DNA from: Thermodesulfovibrionia bacterium | GTDB lineage: Bacteria > Nitrospirota > Thermodesulfovibrionia > UBA6902 | DNA: 64,000 bases | Direction of reading: 5' to 3' | Assembly: GCA_030646035.1 (NCBI GenBank) | Contig: JAUSMY010000056.1 | Coordinates: 131,481 to 195,480 of the forward strand | Shown: one piece after another, positions 62,340-64,000 of the stretch | Layout: the number at the start of each line of letters is the position of its first letter | How positions within the stretch are numbered: position 1 is the first letter of the stretch | Notes under the pieces: generated by a model | Database searches by the model: none | Told to the model about the DNA's origin: nothing | The model's input: only the letters and a program-made list of their open reading frames with translations | Translations under genes and position numbers: made by a program

Positions 62340-63378
62340 AAAGCTTATCCCGAAACTTTGTGTTGACGGGATACTCATTACTAACCTCGTCAATGTAAGA
62401 TACCTCAGCGGTTTCTCCGGCTCATCCGCGTTTATTATCCTGACTGAAAAGCATTCCATTTTCGTCACCGACTTCCGCTACAAAGAGCAGGCTGCAAAAG
62501 AGATTAAGGGCTTCAGGATAATAATTGAAAATAGCGAAAGGCCGAAAGAGATAAAAGCACTTTGCATCAAGTTCGGGATAAAGACGCTTGGTTTTGAAGC
62601 GGACGACCTGAAATATTCTTTTTATCAAAAACTTCTGAAGAATAAGATAAAGCTTAAGCCCCTGAGTAATACCGTAGAATCACTTAGGATCATTAAATCA
62701 GACTATGAGCTGTACAATATCAGAATAGCTGTAAAAAGGGCTGAAAGGGCATTCAGAAGGCTTTTACCACATATCAAAAAAGGTGAAACTGAGAGGGCGC
62801 TTGCACTGCGGCTTGAGGGTCATCTGAGGGACGAAGGCTGCGAAAAACTTCCATTCGGGGCTATAGTGGCATCCGGGCCGATGTCTGCATTTCCTCATGC
62901 CAGGCCGACTAACAGAAGGCTCAAAGCCGGTGACCTGGTGGTATTTGACTGGGGTGGCGAGTGTGAAGGGTATTTTTCCGACATGTCCAGGACAGTTTTG
63001 CTTAACGGCAAAAATCTTGATAATCAGAGATTTGTATACTCTGTTGTGTTAGAGGCACAGAAGAGGGCCATCAAAGCTGTAGGGCCGGGAGTGATGTCAT
63101 CTGCCATTGACGCAGCAGCAAGGGACTATATGAAACAGGAGGACCTTGATGATTTTTTCGGCCATGCAACGGGGCACGGCGTCGGTCTTGCAATTCATGA
63201 AAAACCTGTAGTATCATGGCGGAGCAAAGATGCCGTGGAAAATGGTATGGTATTTACTGTAGAACCGGGGATATATATACCGGACTTTGGCGGGGTCAGG
63301 ATAGAGGATATGGTTGTTGTAACAAAGAGCGGCGCCGAGGTGTTGACCGGGCTGCCGAAGAAATTAAGAATAATATAG
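62317..63378 (+). CDS. pepQ: Xaa-Pro aminopeptidase (M24B)
   Basis: This 353-residue metallopeptidase has the pita-bread fold. The metal ligands are visible as VFDWGGE and YFSDMSRT (two Asp), [14 protein letters not shown] (His), VFTVEPGIY (Glu) and GVRIEDM (Glu). The N-terminal domain ([19 protein letters not shown]) is typical of the aminopeptidase P group. It commonly precedes efp, as here. Confidence 0.93.
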   Translation: MQNKAALKKLIPKLCVDGILITNLVNVRYLSGFSGSSAFIILTEKHSIFVTDFRYKEQAAKEIKGFRIIIENSERPKEIKALCIKFGIKTLGFEADDLKYSFYQKLLKNKIKLKPLSNTVESLRIIKSDYELYNIRIAVKRAERAFRRLLPHIKKGETERALALRLEGHLRDEGCEKLPFGAIVASGPMSAFPHARPTNRRLKAGDLVVFDWGGECEGYFSDMSRTVLLNGKNLDNQRFVYSVVLEAQKRAIKAVGPGVMSSAIDAAARDYMKQEDLDDFFGHATGHGVGLAIHEKPVVSWRSKDAVENGMVFTVEPGIYIPDFGGVRIEDMVVVTKSGAEVLTGLPKKLRII

Positions 63379-63388
63379 AGGTGAATAA

Positions 63389-63949
63389 TTGATAACTACA
63401 AGCGAGTTCAGAAAAGGGGCCAAGATAGAGATAAAAGGGGCCCCGCACGAGATAGTAGAATTTCAGCATATAAAGATGGGAAGAGGCGGCGCAATCGTCA
63501 AGACAAAGGTCAAGAACCTCAAGACCGGCAGCATCTTTGAGGAATCCTTTAAGGGCGGGGAGAAGGTTGATACGCCCAATCTTGAAGAGAAGTCGATGCA
63601 GTATCTTTATAAGCAGGATAACTTATATTACTTCATGGATACGGAAAGCTATGAACAGTTTCCCCTGACCCTTGAGCAGCTGGGAGACGCGCTGAAGTTC
63701 ATAAAAGAGAATATGACCGTCAAGATCCTATATTACAAAAATGAACCGCTTACAGTGGATATCCCGTTATTTGTAGAGCTGAAGATAGAGAAGACCGACC
63801 CCGGATTTAAAGGCGACACGGCAAGCGGAGGCAGCAAGCCCGCAGTGCTTGAGACAGGGGCTGTAGTAAAGGTCCCGTTCCATATAAATGAAGGCGATAT
63901 CATAAGGGTGGACACAAGGACATCTGAATATATCGAAAGGGTGAAATAA
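63389..63949 (+). CDS. efp: Elongation factor P, Arg32 type
   Basis: EF-P rescues ribosomes stalled on polyproline. The 186-residue protein has the three-domain length and begins with TTG, six bases after AGAGGTG. The loop that reaches the peptidyl-transferase centre reads HIKMGRGGAIV, placing Arg at position 32 where E. coli has a lysylated Lys34. Arg32 forms are rhamnosylated by EarP in Pseudomonas and Shewanella; no earP is in the window. It overlaps accB by one base, the common efp-accB order. Confidence 0.96.
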   Translation: MITTSEFRKGAKIEIKGAPHEIVEFQHIKMGRGGAIVKTKVKNLKTGSIFEESFKGGEKVDTPNLEEKSMQYLYKQDNLYYFMDTESYEQFPLTLEQLGDALKFIKENMTVKILYYKNEPLTVDIPLFVELKIEKTDPGFKGDTASGGSKPAVLETGAVVKVPFHINEGDIIRVDTRTSEYIERVK

Positions 63950-64000
63950 TGGAACTTGATGAGATAAAAAAACTGATTGACCTGCTTAAGGATACGGACG
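63949..64000 (+). CDS. accB: Biotin carboxyl carrier protein of acetyl-CoA carboxylase, N-terminal fragment
   Basis: The reading frame starts with ATG overlapping the efp stop by one base and runs off the window after 17 residues (MELDEIKKLIDLLKDTD). This is the usual helical start of AccB, and efp-accB is a very common gene pair. Biotin made with BioF and BioD in this window would be attached to this protein. Confidence 0.8.
   Translation, partial: MELDEIKKLIDLLKDTD

Noticed and set aside
1..64000. CRISPR arrays, tRNA or rRNA genes, prophage modules
   Set aside because: I saw no regularly spaced repeats with unique spacers, no T-loop/acceptor-stem arrangement and no rRNA-like stretches in the intergenic regions. 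The tail-fibre-like gene at 36045 stands alone without other phage genes.

Overview
The window is a mostly housekeeping stretch of a Gram-negative-type bacterial chromosome, interrupted by two accessory islands. The gene set (slipin/NfeD pair, DUF748 AsmA-like protein, an apgM-type gene beside lysC, citramalate synthase, two threonine synthases, AURKAIP1/COX24-type small ribosomal protein, YkgJ proteins) is what I would expect of an uncultured Nitrospirota (Thermodesulfovibrionia) or a deltaproteobacterial relative. That placement is inference, as no rRNA or other marker is present. Base composition is moderate, with clearly AT-richer patches at about 21.5-22.6 kb and 43.4-44.9 kb.

Layout. 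0-10 kb: tail of queD, pmbA, a CPBP protease, a minus-strand slipin/NfeD group, queE-bioF, PilZ and YkgJ genes, bioD-lipA, and an alaC-type aminotransferase. 10.5-15.8 kb: a tight operon hom - tusA-like - moeB/thiF-like - thrC(1) - moaD/thiS-like - NIL domain - thrC(2). It mixes the aspartate-family pathway with a complete-looking protein-bound sulfur relay. 15.9-20.5 kb: ychF, a very large AsmA-like envelope protein, and two very small minus-strand genes. 20.6-23 kb: accessory patch with a DUF559 endonuclease gene between identical GC-rich palindromes, the leftover tail of a membrane-protein paralogue, and an AT-rich orphan gene flanked by inverted repeats related to the ends of a transposase unit found 22 kb away. 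23.1-29.7 kb: apgM-like (probable homoserine kinase), lysC, cimA, rseC, EF-G-like. 29.9-35.8 kb: bS22/mS38-like small protein, smc, GlcD-type oxidase. 36-46 kb: secreted island with two exported beta-rich proteins, a 1968-residue SpvB/FG-GAP/RHS protein with a unique C-terminal tip, an exported WD40-like protein, and a RAYT transposase with perfect 27-bp inverted ends. 46.1-52.4 kb: rplI-dnaB, MEMO and YkgJ genes, and an unassigned aldolase-dehydrogenase-kinase trio. 52.4-53.8 kb: higBA-type toxin-antitoxin and coaE on the minus strand. 53.9-64 kb: rpiB-glyA-nrdR, clpC, yicC-gmk-rpoZ-coaBC-aroQ-pepQ-efp-accB.

How the genes work together. LysC, Hom, the ApgM-like candidate homoserine kinase, two ThrC proteins and CimA cover most of the route from aspartate to threonine and isoleucine. 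The TusA/ThiF/MoaD/NIL genes inside the hom-thrC operon suggest that one PLP enzyme receives sulfur from a carrier-protein thiocarboxylate to make homocysteine or cysteine; this is the most interesting metabolic hypothesis here. The most interesting mobile-DNA hypothesis is the orphan gene at 21.7 kb, bounded by copies of the RAYT end sequence. The RHS protein with its downstream WD40 gene looks like a polymorphic toxin with an accessory or immunity partner. I found no tRNA, rRNA, CRISPR array or prophage.
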